From positions 1 through 27,693 of IMG/VR virus record IMGVR_UViG_3300042898_001886: a stretch of 27,693 bases of DNA, one strand, 5' to 3'. The translations under genes and the position numbers were made by a program. This document shows positions 7,440-12,983 of this stretch, piece after piece; within the stretch, counting starts at the first letter, position 1, and the number at the start of each line of letters is the position of its first letter. The notes beneath the pieces are model-generated. The model searched no databases. It saw nothing but the letters and a program-made list of their open reading frames with translations, and was not told the origin of the DNA. This DNA comes from a virus.

Positions 7440-7880
7440 ATGGCACAAGGCGCGTGGATTAAGTTGAGCGTGGGATGGGATGAGGATGAGCGGATTGCGG
7501 TGCTACCACCGCTGGCGCAGCTCACCTATCTCAAGGTGCTGACGCGGGCGAAGCGGCAGCGCCCTCAGGGGAGCTTTGGCAGCATTGAGCATTTGCGCAC
7601 TTTGGTGCCTGCTAACCTGCACAAGCACTTACCAACATTGGTGAAGGTTGGGCTACTTTTTGAGTCAAATAAAAGAATTTGCGTAGACAACTTTTCTAAA
7701 TATCAAGTAGACCCTAGCGCAACAGAGCGCTCAAACAGGTTCAGAATGGCGCAACGCAACGGTTTTGCAACGCAAATGCAACGCACTGAGAGAGAGAAAG
7801 AGAAAGAGAGAGAGAAAGAGAAAGACACTCTTACTAAACAGCCAATGCAAGTAGGCAAGATTTTGAGAGGCGGTATCTGA
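7440..7880 (+). CDS. Replication initiator/replisome organizer-like protein
   Basis: This 146-aa protein has an N-terminal winged-helix-like domain (about residues 6-88, from WIKLSVGWDEDERI through QLTYLKVLTRAKR to VDNFSKYQV), resembling phage replisome organizers. A basic RSNRFRMAQRN segment follows, then a Glu/Lys/Arg low-complexity linker (116-128). Only 18 residues come after the linker, whereas organizers usually continue into a second domain, so the gene is either a minimal form or has lost its C-terminus. It is the only replication-initiation candidate in the genome. The DNA for residues 104-128 contains iteron-like repeats and a purine tract. GGGAGGG just upstream sets the start. Confidence 0.65.
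   Translation: MAQGAWIKLSVGWDEDERIAVLPPLAQLTYLKVLTRAKRQRPQGSFGSIEHLRTLVPANLHKHLPTLVKVGLLFESNKRICVDNFSKYQVDPSATERSNRFRMAQRNGFATQMQRTEREKEKEREKEKDTLTKQPMQVGKILRGGI
7751..7784 (+). repeat. GCAACG(C/G) iteron cluster in initiator gene
   Basis: The heptamer GCAACGC or GCAACGG occurs at 7751, 7756, 7767 and 7778. The last three are exactly 11 bp apart, close to one helical turn. The cluster lies inside the initiator gene and ends 3 nt before the purine tract. The layout resembles lambdoid origins, in which initiator-binding repeats lie within the initiator gene; the origin role is inference. Confidence 0.5.
7788..7825 (+). other. 38-nt homopurine tract, candidate unwinding element
   Basis: Bases 7788-7825 are all A or G on the + strand (GAGAGAGAGAAAGAG-like) and encode the Glu/Lys linker of the initiator. 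In lambda a purine/pyrimidine-asymmetric easily melted segment lies next to the iterons; the same order is seen here. It could equally be just a coding low-complexity stretch. Confidence 0.45.
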
Positions 7881-8248
7881 TGATGCGCAATGAGGGAGCA
7901 ACCCACATTGACACCACGGGCATTGAGGGGATAGTTCCAGCAAACCCAAAGTGGGGTTTCTCAAACATTGACCTTATCGGTGAGCGCAAGGGTAGGTTTC
8001 TGGTACAAGAATGGAAGCGCCCTAATGAGCAGTTGAGCACAGGGCAGAGGATTCTTTTAGAGCAGTTGGCGAAGCAGCCAGCCTTCACCGTGCTCGTGGT
8101 TACAGGGCACACCGCCGGTACGGCAATGACGGTGCACGCGGTGCACGAGATTATCGGCGGCAAGGCGCAACTCATTGCCACCACCACGGAGGCATTTAGG
8201 GAGTGCATCAGTGTCTGGTACGGCAAGGTTGAGCGTGGTGAGCTATGA
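7880..8248 (+). CDS. VRR-NUC-like PD-(D/E)XK nuclease
   Basis: This 122-aa protein shows the small-nuclease pattern Asn-Ile-Asp31, then Gln-Glu44-Trp-Lys46 (QEWKRP), then the helix LSTGQRILLEQLA with Gln56. This is the D...ExK...Q order of VRR-NUC-type and related phage endonucleases, which act on branched or flapped DNA. TGATG overlap with the initiator gene suggests a shared role in replication or recombination. The N-terminal 20 residues are unremarkable. A structure-specific or Holliday-junction activity is inferred from the fold. Confidence 0.65.
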   Translation: MMRNEGATHIDTTGIEGIVPANPKWGFSNIDLIGERKGRFLVQEWKRPNEQLSTGQRILLEQLAKQPAFTVLVVTGHTAGTAMTVHAVHEIIGGKAQLIATTTEAFRECISVWYGKVERGEL

Positions 8249-8820
8249 AGCGCACGGTTGCCCTAATCGGGCCACAAGGCGCGGGTAAAACTACCTTGGC
8301 TGAGTTGCTGGTTGAGCACCGCGGCTACAGGCGGCACGGCATTGCTGATGGCATCAGGCGCGTGCTGCAAATGGCATACCGCGAGGGTGTCAGCAAGGGC
8401 GAAACCATTGACCTTCAACGCTTCAGCGGCAAGGTGACCCTCACAGGGCGCGAGCTGATGCAGGAAGTAGGGATGGCACTCCGCGATGTTGACCTTCATT
8501 TTTGGCTGCGCGTGTGGTCAGAGGGGTATAGCCAACTTTGGCAGAATGGCGTGCCCGTAGTGGTTGACGATGTAAGGCTGCCTAGTGAGGTGCAAATGCT
8601 GCGCGTGATTGAGCCAAGCATTGCCATTGTGCGGGTGCACGCTGATGCTGAGGTGCGCAGGGAGCGTAGGGCTGGTGAATACACCGGCAATGGGGATATT
8701 ACTGAAACAGGGTGGGAGGGGGCAGCGTTTGATGCCACGATTGACACCACCGCTTGCACGGTGCAAGAGGCATATGCAGCCCTGGTGGCTGCGATTGATG
8801 GAGGGAGTGAGAATGTTTGA
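8245..8820 (+). CDS. Deoxynucleoside monophosphate kinase
   Basis: This 191-aa P-loop kinase has GPQGAGKTT at residues 9-17 (Walker A), a VPVVVDDVRLPSE segment (about 104-116) and an Arg-rich lid near VRRERRAGEY. This resembles the T4 gp1-like dNMP kinase family, which phosphorylates deoxynucleotides to feed DNA synthesis in the cytoplasm. The gene overlaps the nuclease upstream by 4 nt (ATGA) and the next small gene by 8 nt. Without a phage polymerase, this enzyme is the main visible contribution to precursor supply. Substrate preference cannot be told. Confidence 0.82.
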   Translation: MKRTVALIGPQGAGKTTLAELLVEHRGYRRHGIADGIRRVLQMAYREGVSKGETIDLQRFSGKVTLTGRELMQEVGMALRDVDLHFWLRVWSEGYSQLWQNGVPVVVDDVRLPSEVQMLRVIEPSIAIVRVHADAEVRRERRAGEYTGNGDITETGWEGAAFDATIDTTACTVQEAYAALVAAIDGGSENV

Positions 8821-9013
8821 GCAGTTGAACACGCTATGCGCAATGGTGGGGTATCAGTTTGATGCCCTGCTGGCGGTTCCAAGCGGCGGCTTTGTCTGCG
8901 TGCTCGTGGATAGGCTTGATGGCGAGCTGGAGTTTAAGGGCGAAACCCCACAGGCAGCCGTGCAGGCCGCCATTGACCGGCTTGAGGTAGTGAGTGGGAG
9001 TATCACCCATTGA
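8813..9013 (+). CDS. Small acidic protein, unknown
   Basis: This 66-aa product starts at ATG 8813, preceded by GGAGGGAG; a longer frame upstream is only a shadow inside the kinase gene. It alternates beta-prone hydrophobic strands (FDALLAVPSGGFVCVLV) with an Ala-rich C-terminal helix (TPQAAVQAAIDRLEVV), suggesting a compact alpha/beta domain. It is coupled to genes on both sides in the early operon. No family recognised. Confidence 0.6.
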   Translation: MFEQLNTLCAMVGYQFDALLAVPSGGFVCVLVDRLDGELEFKGETPQAAVQAAIDRLEVVSGSITH

Positions 9014-9192
9014 ATACCTTTAACGCTCTAGGGGTAACGCTGGCGGTGCTCCAGCTCACAATGGCAATACTGGTTGCGCTTTCTATCCCCACTGCAAGCA
9101 AGCGCGGCAGCGGTTGGCTGGCGATGCTCTACGCGGTAGTGGGGTTTGCTACCGTGGTGTGGATGATTAGGGCGGCAATATGGCAGGCGTAA
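9010..9192 (+). CDS. Small protein with two membrane spans
   Basis: This 60-aa protein would start at TTG 9010, overlapping the preceding TGA. It has hydrophobic spans at about residues 8-28 and 36-58 separated by a short basic loop (ASKRGSG), which places both termini on the same face. Such peptides in early operons can alter the host membrane or exclude other phages; nothing specific is visible. An internal ATG at residue 18 would remove the first span, so the TTG start is preferred. Confidence 0.55.
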   Translation: MNTFNALGVTLAVLQLTMAILVALSIPTASKRGSGWLAMLYAVVGFATVVWMIRAAIWQA

Positions 9193-9359
9193 AGACTTCA
9201 CGGGGCGGCGCAAGCAAGGCACCCGTGTTTACGCCTACCCCGTGCGCTGAGTGCGGGCAGACCATTGACACAGGCAAGGAAGCCAGCCGCGTGCTGCGAA
9301 TCGGCTACGAGCCTAAGCAGCGCAAGCTGGAGTGGATGCACAAGGCGCACATAAAATGA
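9180..9359 (+). CDS. 59-aa CxxC-HxxH zinc-finger-like protein
   Basis: ATG at 9180 lies 13 nt inside the previous gene. The product has Cys22-Ala-Glu-Cys25 and, about 30 residues later, His54-Lys-Ala-His57, a plausible four-ligand zinc site, with a basic N-terminus. TGA 9357-9359 overlaps the next ATG. Small Cys/His proteins of this form are frequent in phages and usually lack known function. Confidence 0.55.
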   Translation: MAGVKTSRGGASKAPVFTPTPCAECGQTIDTGKEASRVLRIGYEPKQRKLEWMHKAHIK

Positions 9360-9649
9360 CCCGCATTGAGCGAGCTGCACCATTCCTTGATGACCGTGTG
9401 ATTGCGGTGCAAGAGGGCGCTGACGCGTGGTGCTATGAGCCTGGAGTTGGCGGCAGGGCGTGGTGCATTCTCAGCCAGCGCTTTGCTGATGCGGTAGCGC
9501 CTGAAGGCTGGTTTTTTCTGTACGAGGGAATTGGAAACCGAAAAACAAACCTAGACCTTGTGAAGCACGGGCTAATGGAATTGGAGCAGAGCCGGTTCAC
9601 CTTGAGCGATGGCGGCACCGCGCAGCTCGCAAGACTTTTGAGGGATTAG
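9356..9649 (+). CDS. Hypothetical 97-aa protein
   Basis: ATG 9356 overlaps the previous stop (ATGA) and is preferred over an in-frame codon 8 residues upstream. The sequence begins with a basic stretch, has aromatic-rich segments (DAWCYEPGVGGRAWC, PEGWFFLYEGIG) and ends in a helix with TAQLARLLRD. It is the last gene of the run that begins at promoter P1. I do not recognise a family and see no membrane span or metal site. Confidence 0.6.
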   Translation: MTRIERAAPFLDDRVIAVQEGADAWCYEPGVGGRAWCILSQRFADAVAPEGWFFLYEGIGNRKTNLDLVKHGLMELEQSRFTLSDGGTAQLARLLRD

Positions 9650-9720
9650 AAAAATGCCCGTGCCATTTATTTTTTACGCACGAAAGCAAAATGTGTTGAG
9701 CGTGAAAGTTAGTGAAACGG

Positions 9721-9749
9721 AAAAACAGCGTTGCACCATATGGTATAAT
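9721..9749 (+). promoter_or_regulatory. Promoter P2 with consensus -10 and weak -35
   Basis: TATAAT (9744-9749) is a perfect -10. Seventeen nt upstream the hexamer is AAAAAC (9721-9726), a poor -35. The spacer begins AGCGTTGCA (9727-9735), the same word at the same place as in P1. CACCAT (9735-9740) and ATGGTG (9748-9753) form an inverted repeat around the -10. A good -10 with a bad -35 suggests activator dependence. Confidence 0.65.
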
Positions 9750-9806
9750 GGTGTTAGCAGTGAGGAAGCAAACCAAAAGGTTTGCACTGCAAAAGGAGTG
9801 AGAGAA

Positions 9807-9983
9807 ATGCAAAAGAAAAACTGCATTGGTGTAAAGCGTAGAGCTGGCGATGACGGCAAGTGCAACAAGCCTAGACTTCATAGCTGGAAATACAACGGCA
9901 AAAAACTATATTGCACTGATTGCTTTACTTACAAAATCAATGAGATGAAGCTGCGAGATACCAGGGTTCGGTTTGGAATCTGA
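9807..9983 (+). CDS. 58-aa Cys/His-containing basic protein
   Basis: The start is ATG 9807, set by AAGGAG at 9793-9798; the frame is open further upstream through the P2 promoter but without a site. The product is strongly basic, with Cys6, Cys19, His25 and Cys36-Thr-Asp-Cys39, which could form a zinc-binding unit that touches nucleic acid. It is the first gene after promoter P2, and the surrounding DNA (about 9650-9980) is visibly more A/T-rich than its neighbours. It may be a regulator; no family recognised. Confidence 0.6.
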   Translation: MQKKNCIGVKRRAGDDGKCNKPRLHSWKYNGKKLYCTDCFTYKINEMKLRDTRVRFGI

Positions 9984-10366
9984 TGGGGCACTTCAAGGAT
10001 GAGGCGATTAAGCAAGGCATTGACCCAAGCAAGAGCCGCAAAGGTAAAAACAGCCGCCAACGCGGGCACGCGTTTGAAAGATTTGTGGCGGAGAAACTTG
10101 GCGGTAGGCGTGTTGGACACTTTGGCGGAAAAGCAGATGCCACCGGCGGTGAAGGTGAATGGCTGCAGGTGCAATGTAAAGTGGGCGGCAGCTTCAGTGA
10201 GCGCCAATGGGATTGGCTGCAGAGTGTGCCCGTAAAGAGTGACCAGCTGCGTGGCTTGGTGATTGGTGACAGCCCAGGCGTTGGAGGCGGGCGAAGGCGC
10301 GCAGTTATCGTGCTGGATTTGGATGACTTCACAGAGTGGTTTGTAAGCAAGCCAACCGATGAGTAG
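9983..10366 (+). CDS. PD-(D/E)XK resolvase-like nuclease
   Basis: This 127-aa protein has an N-terminal basic segment, then RGHAFERFVAEKLGG (Glu32), FGGKADATGG (Asp52) and LQVQCKVGG (Gln64-x-Lys66). This order of E, D and (Q/E)xK fits small Holliday-junction-resolvase-like phage nucleases; Gln replaces the usual Glu of ExK, a variant seen in some members. A basic GGGRRRAV stretch lies near the C-terminus. It overlaps the next gene by 8 nt. With the VRR-NUC-like protein and endonuclease VII, it is one of three candidate junction-resolving enzymes here. Confidence 0.68.
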   Translation: MGHFKDEAIKQGIDPSKSRKGKNSRQRGHAFERFVAEKLGGRRVGHFGGKADATGGEGEWLQVQCKVGGSFSERQWDWLQSVPVKSDQLRGLVIGDSPGVGGGRRRAVIVLDLDDFTEWFVSKPTDE

Positions 10367-10940
10367 CGCCAACTTTGCGGCGCGCTTTGCACCGCACCTA
10401 GGCGCAACCCGTAGGTGGCAGGCGTTTGTGTTTATCGCTGATGCCCTCGCTGAGCTGCGCAGACCTATCGGCATTGTTGAAACAGGATGCTTGCGCCAGC
10501 CAGATAACTGGGCAGGTGACGGCCAGAGCACCGCGGTGTGGGATTGGCTGCTTAATCAGCACGGCGGCTATGGGCATTCCTATGACATCAGCCCAGACAG
10601 CGTGGCAGCAGCCCGCGCAGCGGTAAGCAAGATGGAGGTGCACCAGCAGGATTCTGTTGAGGCGCTGCGCACATTCCCAAATGCCAGCACCATTGACCTG
10701 CTCTATTTGGATTCCTATGACTGGACGGCTAACAGCGATGCCAGCGCCCTGCACCACCGCGCTGAGCTGGAGGCTATCTATGACCGCCTGCGCCCAGGCT
10801 GCCTCATTGCGGTTGATGACTGTATGGGCAAGGAAAAGGGCAAGCACGCCTTGGTGCTGCCGTGGCTGGCTGAGCGTGGGGTTGAGCCTATTGTTACAGG
10901 GTATGTGTATGTGTGGCGTAAGCCCCCTGCAACGGCTTGA
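10359..10940 (+). CDS. SAM-dependent methyltransferase (Methyltransf_24-like)
   Basis: This 193-aa protein has a class I methyltransferase layout: a motif I region IGIVETGCLRQPDN (38-50), an acidic residue in YGHSYDIS (71-78) ending the second strand, TIDLLYLDSYDW (111-122) and LIAVDDCMG (149-157). The conserved LDxxH-type segment is LDSYDW here. Family members act on small molecules or sugars more often than on DNA, so a role in glycan or metabolite modification is possible, perhaps with the glycosyltransferase at 13715. The stop overlaps the -35 of promoter P3. Confidence 0.7.
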   Translation: MSSANFAARFAPHLGATRRWQAFVFIADALAELRRPIGIVETGCLRQPDNWAGDGQSTAVWDWLLNQHGGYGHSYDISPDSVAAARAAVSKMEVHQQDSVEALRTFPNASTIDLLYLDSYDWTANSDASALHHRAELEAIYDRLRPGCLIAVDDCMGKEKGKHALVLPWLAERGVEPIVTGYVYVWRKPPATA

Positions 10941-10966
10941 CACCGTTGCAACAGGGGTGCTAGGAT
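10928..10966 (+). promoter_or_regulatory. Promoter P3 inside an inverted repeat
   Basis: TTGACA (10937-10942) and TAGGAT (10961-10966) are separated by 18 nt. The arms TGCAACGG (10928-10935) and CCGTTGCA (10943-10950) are perfect complements around the -35. Outer CCCC and GGGG bases could extend the stem, so the same DNA may act as a hairpin at the 3' end of the upstream methyltransferase transcript. It is likely the start point for the 11019-12377 genes. Confidence 0.72.
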
Positions 10967-11018
10967 TGCTCAAGCAGCGAGGAAACCAGCAAGTTGCTGG
11001 GGCTGCAAGAGGTGGAAA

Positions 11019-11408
11019 ATGGCAAAGGTAAGCAAGCGTGAGGTATCAGCAGCCCTGCGAGCTGCTGGCTTCAACGCTGAGGAATTTGCAACCGGCGTTG
11101 GCCTTGTGCCTTGCACAAGCGGCACCTGCATTGATTGGGTATGGAGCGATGGCGTGCAGGTTTCAATTCCTGCAGCGCCACACAAGCACCGTAGGCAGGT
11201 TGCTGAGCGCAAGCACACGGCTGGGTACAAGCTAATGCAATCAAGGAAGGGCGTAATCGTTAGGGGTGTCAACCCAGAAACCGTGCGCTTGGTGCTCACG
11301 CTATTTGGTTTTGATGTTGAGCTTACTGAGCAGTACGCTTGGCGGGCATTCTCACGCACTGTGCGATATGACAGCGCAATAGTAGTAGGAAAGGCTGGGG
11401 TGCGCTAA
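11019..11408 (+). CDS. Hypothetical 129-aa protein
   Basis: This is the first gene after promoter P3, with an AAGAGGTGG stretch just before the ATG. The product has a basic N-terminal helix (KREVSAALRAAGF), a Cys-containing beta segment (VPCTSGTCIDWVW) and a basic middle (PHKHRRQVAERKH). The C-terminal half has predicted strands (ETVRLVLTLFGFDVEL). The basic character fits nucleic-acid binding, but no family is recognised. TAATG links it to the next gene. Confidence 0.65.
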   Translation: MAKVSKREVSAALRAAGFNAEEFATGVGLVPCTSGTCIDWVWSDGVQVSIPAAPHKHRRQVAERKHTAGYKLMQSRKGVIVRGVNPETVRLVLTLFGFDVELTEQYAWRAFSRTVRYDSAIVVGKAGVR

Positions 11409-11584
11409 TGAGGAAGGCAAAGGGCAACGATAGTTTCATTACGGTCATTGGCGCAGATGCCAAAACCAATAAGGCAATTGAGGATGCAGTGCTTGCCAAG
11501 GTGATGGGTGAGCTGGGTATTTTCCTTGCTGATGAAGCCAAGTCAGCAAAGCCCCGCAAGGCTAAAAAGAAAAAGGCTGACTGA
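11408..11584 (+). CDS. 58-aa protein with lysine-rich tail
   Basis: ATG 11408 overlaps the preceding TAA and TGA 11582-11584 overlaps the next ATG. The product has a short strand-helix core (FITVIGADAKTNKAIEDAV) and ends in an Ala/Lys-rich basic tail (about residues 44-57). The tail suggests nucleic-acid or membrane contact. Function unknown. Confidence 0.55.
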   Translation: MRKAKGNDSFITVIGADAKTNKAIEDAVLAKVMGELGIFLADEAKSAKPRKAKKKKAD

Positions 11585-11973
11585 TGACCGCCCTGCTGCT
11601 GGCGTTGAGCTTAGTGCTTAACCCAGCAGCCCCACCCCGCTCTCACGGCGTGGCCTCGTGGTATGACGCGGAGCGCAAGGGGCAAAGCAGCTGGTACAGC
11701 CGCGCAGGCATAATTAATTACGCAGCTGCTGCAGGCTGGCGCTGGGGGCAGAAACCTTATATGCTGCGCGTGTGCAGGCAGGATGACAAAAACAAATGCG
11801 TGGTGGTGACCGTAGTTGACTGGTGTGGCAGGTGTAATAAAGATGCGGGGAGAAAGTGGAAAAAAAACAGCAGGATTCTAGACTTATCACCGGCAGCGTT
11901 TATGAAGCTGGAAAGCCTGGGGCGCGGGCTAGTACGCGTAAGCATTCAGGCAATCCAACCGCGCGGGCGCTAA
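11584..11973 (+). CDS. Secreted RlpA-like double-psi beta-barrel protein
   Basis: This 129-aa protein starts with a short hydrophobic signal-like segment (TALLLALSLVLNPAA, residues 2-16) and then matches the double-psi beta-barrel of RlpA/expansin-type proteins: GVASWYD (22-28), VVVTVVDWCGRC with Asp79, and ILDLSPAAFMKLESLG with Asp100. Four cysteines (64, 72, 81, 84) could form disulfides outside the cell. RlpA-type domains bind or cleave peptidoglycan glycan strands. The gene is far from the lysis cassette, within an early-type unit, so a role in wall remodelling or superinfection control is possible. The next gene's frame appears to start inside it. Confidence 0.72.
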   Translation: MTALLLALSLVLNPAAPPRSHGVASWYDAERKGQSSWYSRAGIINYAAAAGWRWGQKPYMLRVCRQDDKNKCVVVTVVDWCGRCNKDAGRKWKKNSRILDLSPAAFMKLESLGRGLVRVSIQAIQPRGR

Positions 11974-12377
11974 TTGACGATTTCTCGCACGCGGTGCGTA
12001 TATGGGCACACCGCCTGAAGGTAAGCCCAAACAAACTCTTTGGGATGACTGAGCACCACCAGCGCAGCGTGCACTGGATGCGTGAGCGCTACTTTGGTGG
12101 CGTGGTGCCAACACTTGATGAGGTTGAGTGGGTGAAGGCGTATGCCCTAGCGATTACACAAACCCTTGCGGAGCCTACGCAACTGAAGCGCTACCAGCTA
12201 GTGGTTGAGCAAATGTGCCGCACTTGCGTGGGTGCTGAGCAGCGTGACCGCTATCCAAAGTGCTGGGATGCAACCTGTCCACTGCGCCCCATTAGCCCGC
12301 TGCCGTTGGCGGATAGTGCCAAGACCAAGGCACCGCTTGACGCTGACCGCGCCTATGAGCGCCCAGGTGAGGCGTAG
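11856..12377 (+). CDS. Hypothetical protein with C-terminal Cys4 site
   Basis: This 173-aa frame starts at GTG 11856, with GGGGAG just upstream, and so overlaps the RlpA-like gene by 118 nt in another frame. In-frame starts further on (for example GTG near 11992) have no ribosome site. Residues 36-115 look helical (FSHAVRIWAHRLKVSP; EVEWVKAYALAITQTL). Cys121/Cys124 and Cys136/Cys141 form a likely zinc knuckle near the C-terminus. It is the last gene before the second double terminator. The body of the gene after 11973 is secure; the N-terminus is not. Function unknown. Confidence 0.6.
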   Translation: MEKKQQDSRLITGSVYEAGKPGARASTRKHSGNPTARALIDDFSHAVRIWAHRLKVSPNKLFGMTEHHQRSVHWMRERYFGGVVPTLDEVEWVKAYALAITQTLAEPTQLKRYQLVVEQMCRTCVGAEQRDRYPKCWDATCPLRPISPLPLADSAKTKAPLDADRAYERPGEA

Positions 12378-12393
12378 TGTAGGATGCGGCAAC

Positions 12394-12452
12394 GCGTGTG
12401 ATTCACTCCACACGCACCCCGCCCGCTGGTGGTGTCCTCCCACCGGCGGGCG
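12394..12452 (+). terminator. Tandem-hairpin terminator ending the early region
   Basis: GCGTGTG (12394-12400) pairs with CACACGC (12409-12415) over 8 nt. CGCCCGCTGGTGG (12420-12432) then pairs with CCACCGGCGGGCG (12440-12452) over a 7-nt loop with a single G-T wobble. There is no T-tract. The order of weak stem then strong stem is the same as at 3859 and 21660. Confidence 0.82.
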
Positions 12453-12566
12453 CTATTATTAGGCGGGGCGGTGTAGATGCAGCAGCTCATTAAGGCAATG
12501 CCTGAGCGTGCTAAACGCGGGGTGCAACTCCCCGCCCGCTCCATCATCAGAGTTAAGGGGAGGCGT
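12453..12566 (+). other. Leader before late/packaging operon
   Basis: This 114-nt gap holds one more hairpin, GCGGGG (12517-12522) with CCCCGC (12530-12535) over 7 nt, and a GGGGAGG ribosome site just before the ATG at 12567. A possible ATG at 12477 is in frame with the next gene but has no site. I see no convincing -35/-10 pair, so the late promoter, if here, does not resemble P1-P3. Confidence 0.45.
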
Positions 12567-12983
12567 ATGGCAAAGCAATCGGCAGCAGATAAGTGGACAG
12601 TGCTTACCGCCTACCTTGCTGAGCTGCAGGCTGCCTTGCTGCTCTCGCATTGGCGCGTGAGCGTTGCACAAGATGCCAGCGATGTTGATGCCTGGGCTGA
12701 TATCAGCGTGACTAGCCAAGCGGCCTTTACCGCTGAGATGCGCATAAGCCACGATTTCTGGCGGCAAGAGCCTGAGCGCCAGCGTGAGGTAATGATTCAC
12801 GAGCTGCTACACCTGAATGCACACCAGGCTGATTCGGTGGTTGACAATCTTGAAAAGCCGCTGGGTGAGATTGCGTGGGCAGTGTTCAGCCCACAGTACG
12901 AGGATGCCACTGAGCGCACGGTTGACCATATGGCAAAGGTGCTGGCGCAATTCCTACCGCTGCCAGAGTTTCCCAAGGCGTGA
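12567..12983 (+). CDS. HELLH zinc metallopeptidase-like protein
   Basis: This 138-aa protein contains His78-Glu-Leu-Leu-His82 in the context VMIHELLHLN, the zincin signature in which both histidines bind zinc and Glu79 activates water. A downstream YEDATERTVDHMAK helix (111-124) could give the third ligand (Glu112 or Glu116). It is small for a protease and has no signal peptide, so it would act in the cytoplasm. I place the start at ATG 12567 after GGGGAGG. It opens the packaging operon and overlaps HNH by 4 nt (GTGA). The substrate is unknown; a SprT-like or ImmA-like role is possible, but no partner DNA-binding domain is visible. Confidence 0.6.
   Translation: MAKQSAADKWTVLTAYLAELQAALLLSHWRVSVAQDASDVDAWADISVTSQAAFTAEMRISHDFWRQEPERQREVMIHELLHLNAHQADSVVDNLEKPLGEIAWAVFSPQYEDATERTVDHMAKVLAQFLPLPEFPKA

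Noticed and set aside
9654-9806. Longer version of the 58-aa Cys/His protein
   Set aside because: The extension would run through the TATAAT promoter; ATG 9807 has AAGGAG at the right distance.
9929-10531. Reverse-strand frame of 200 aa
   Set aside because: Opposite the resolvase-like and methyltransferase genes, whose motifs are clear on the + strand.
10398-10973. Reverse-strand frame of 191 aa
   Set aside because: Antisense shadow of the SAM methyltransferase; it would also cross promoter P3.
12477-12566. N-terminal extension of the metallopeptidase from ATG 12477
   Set aside because: The upstream ATG has no ribosome site and the extension contains a stable hairpin; ATG 12567 follows GGGGAGG.
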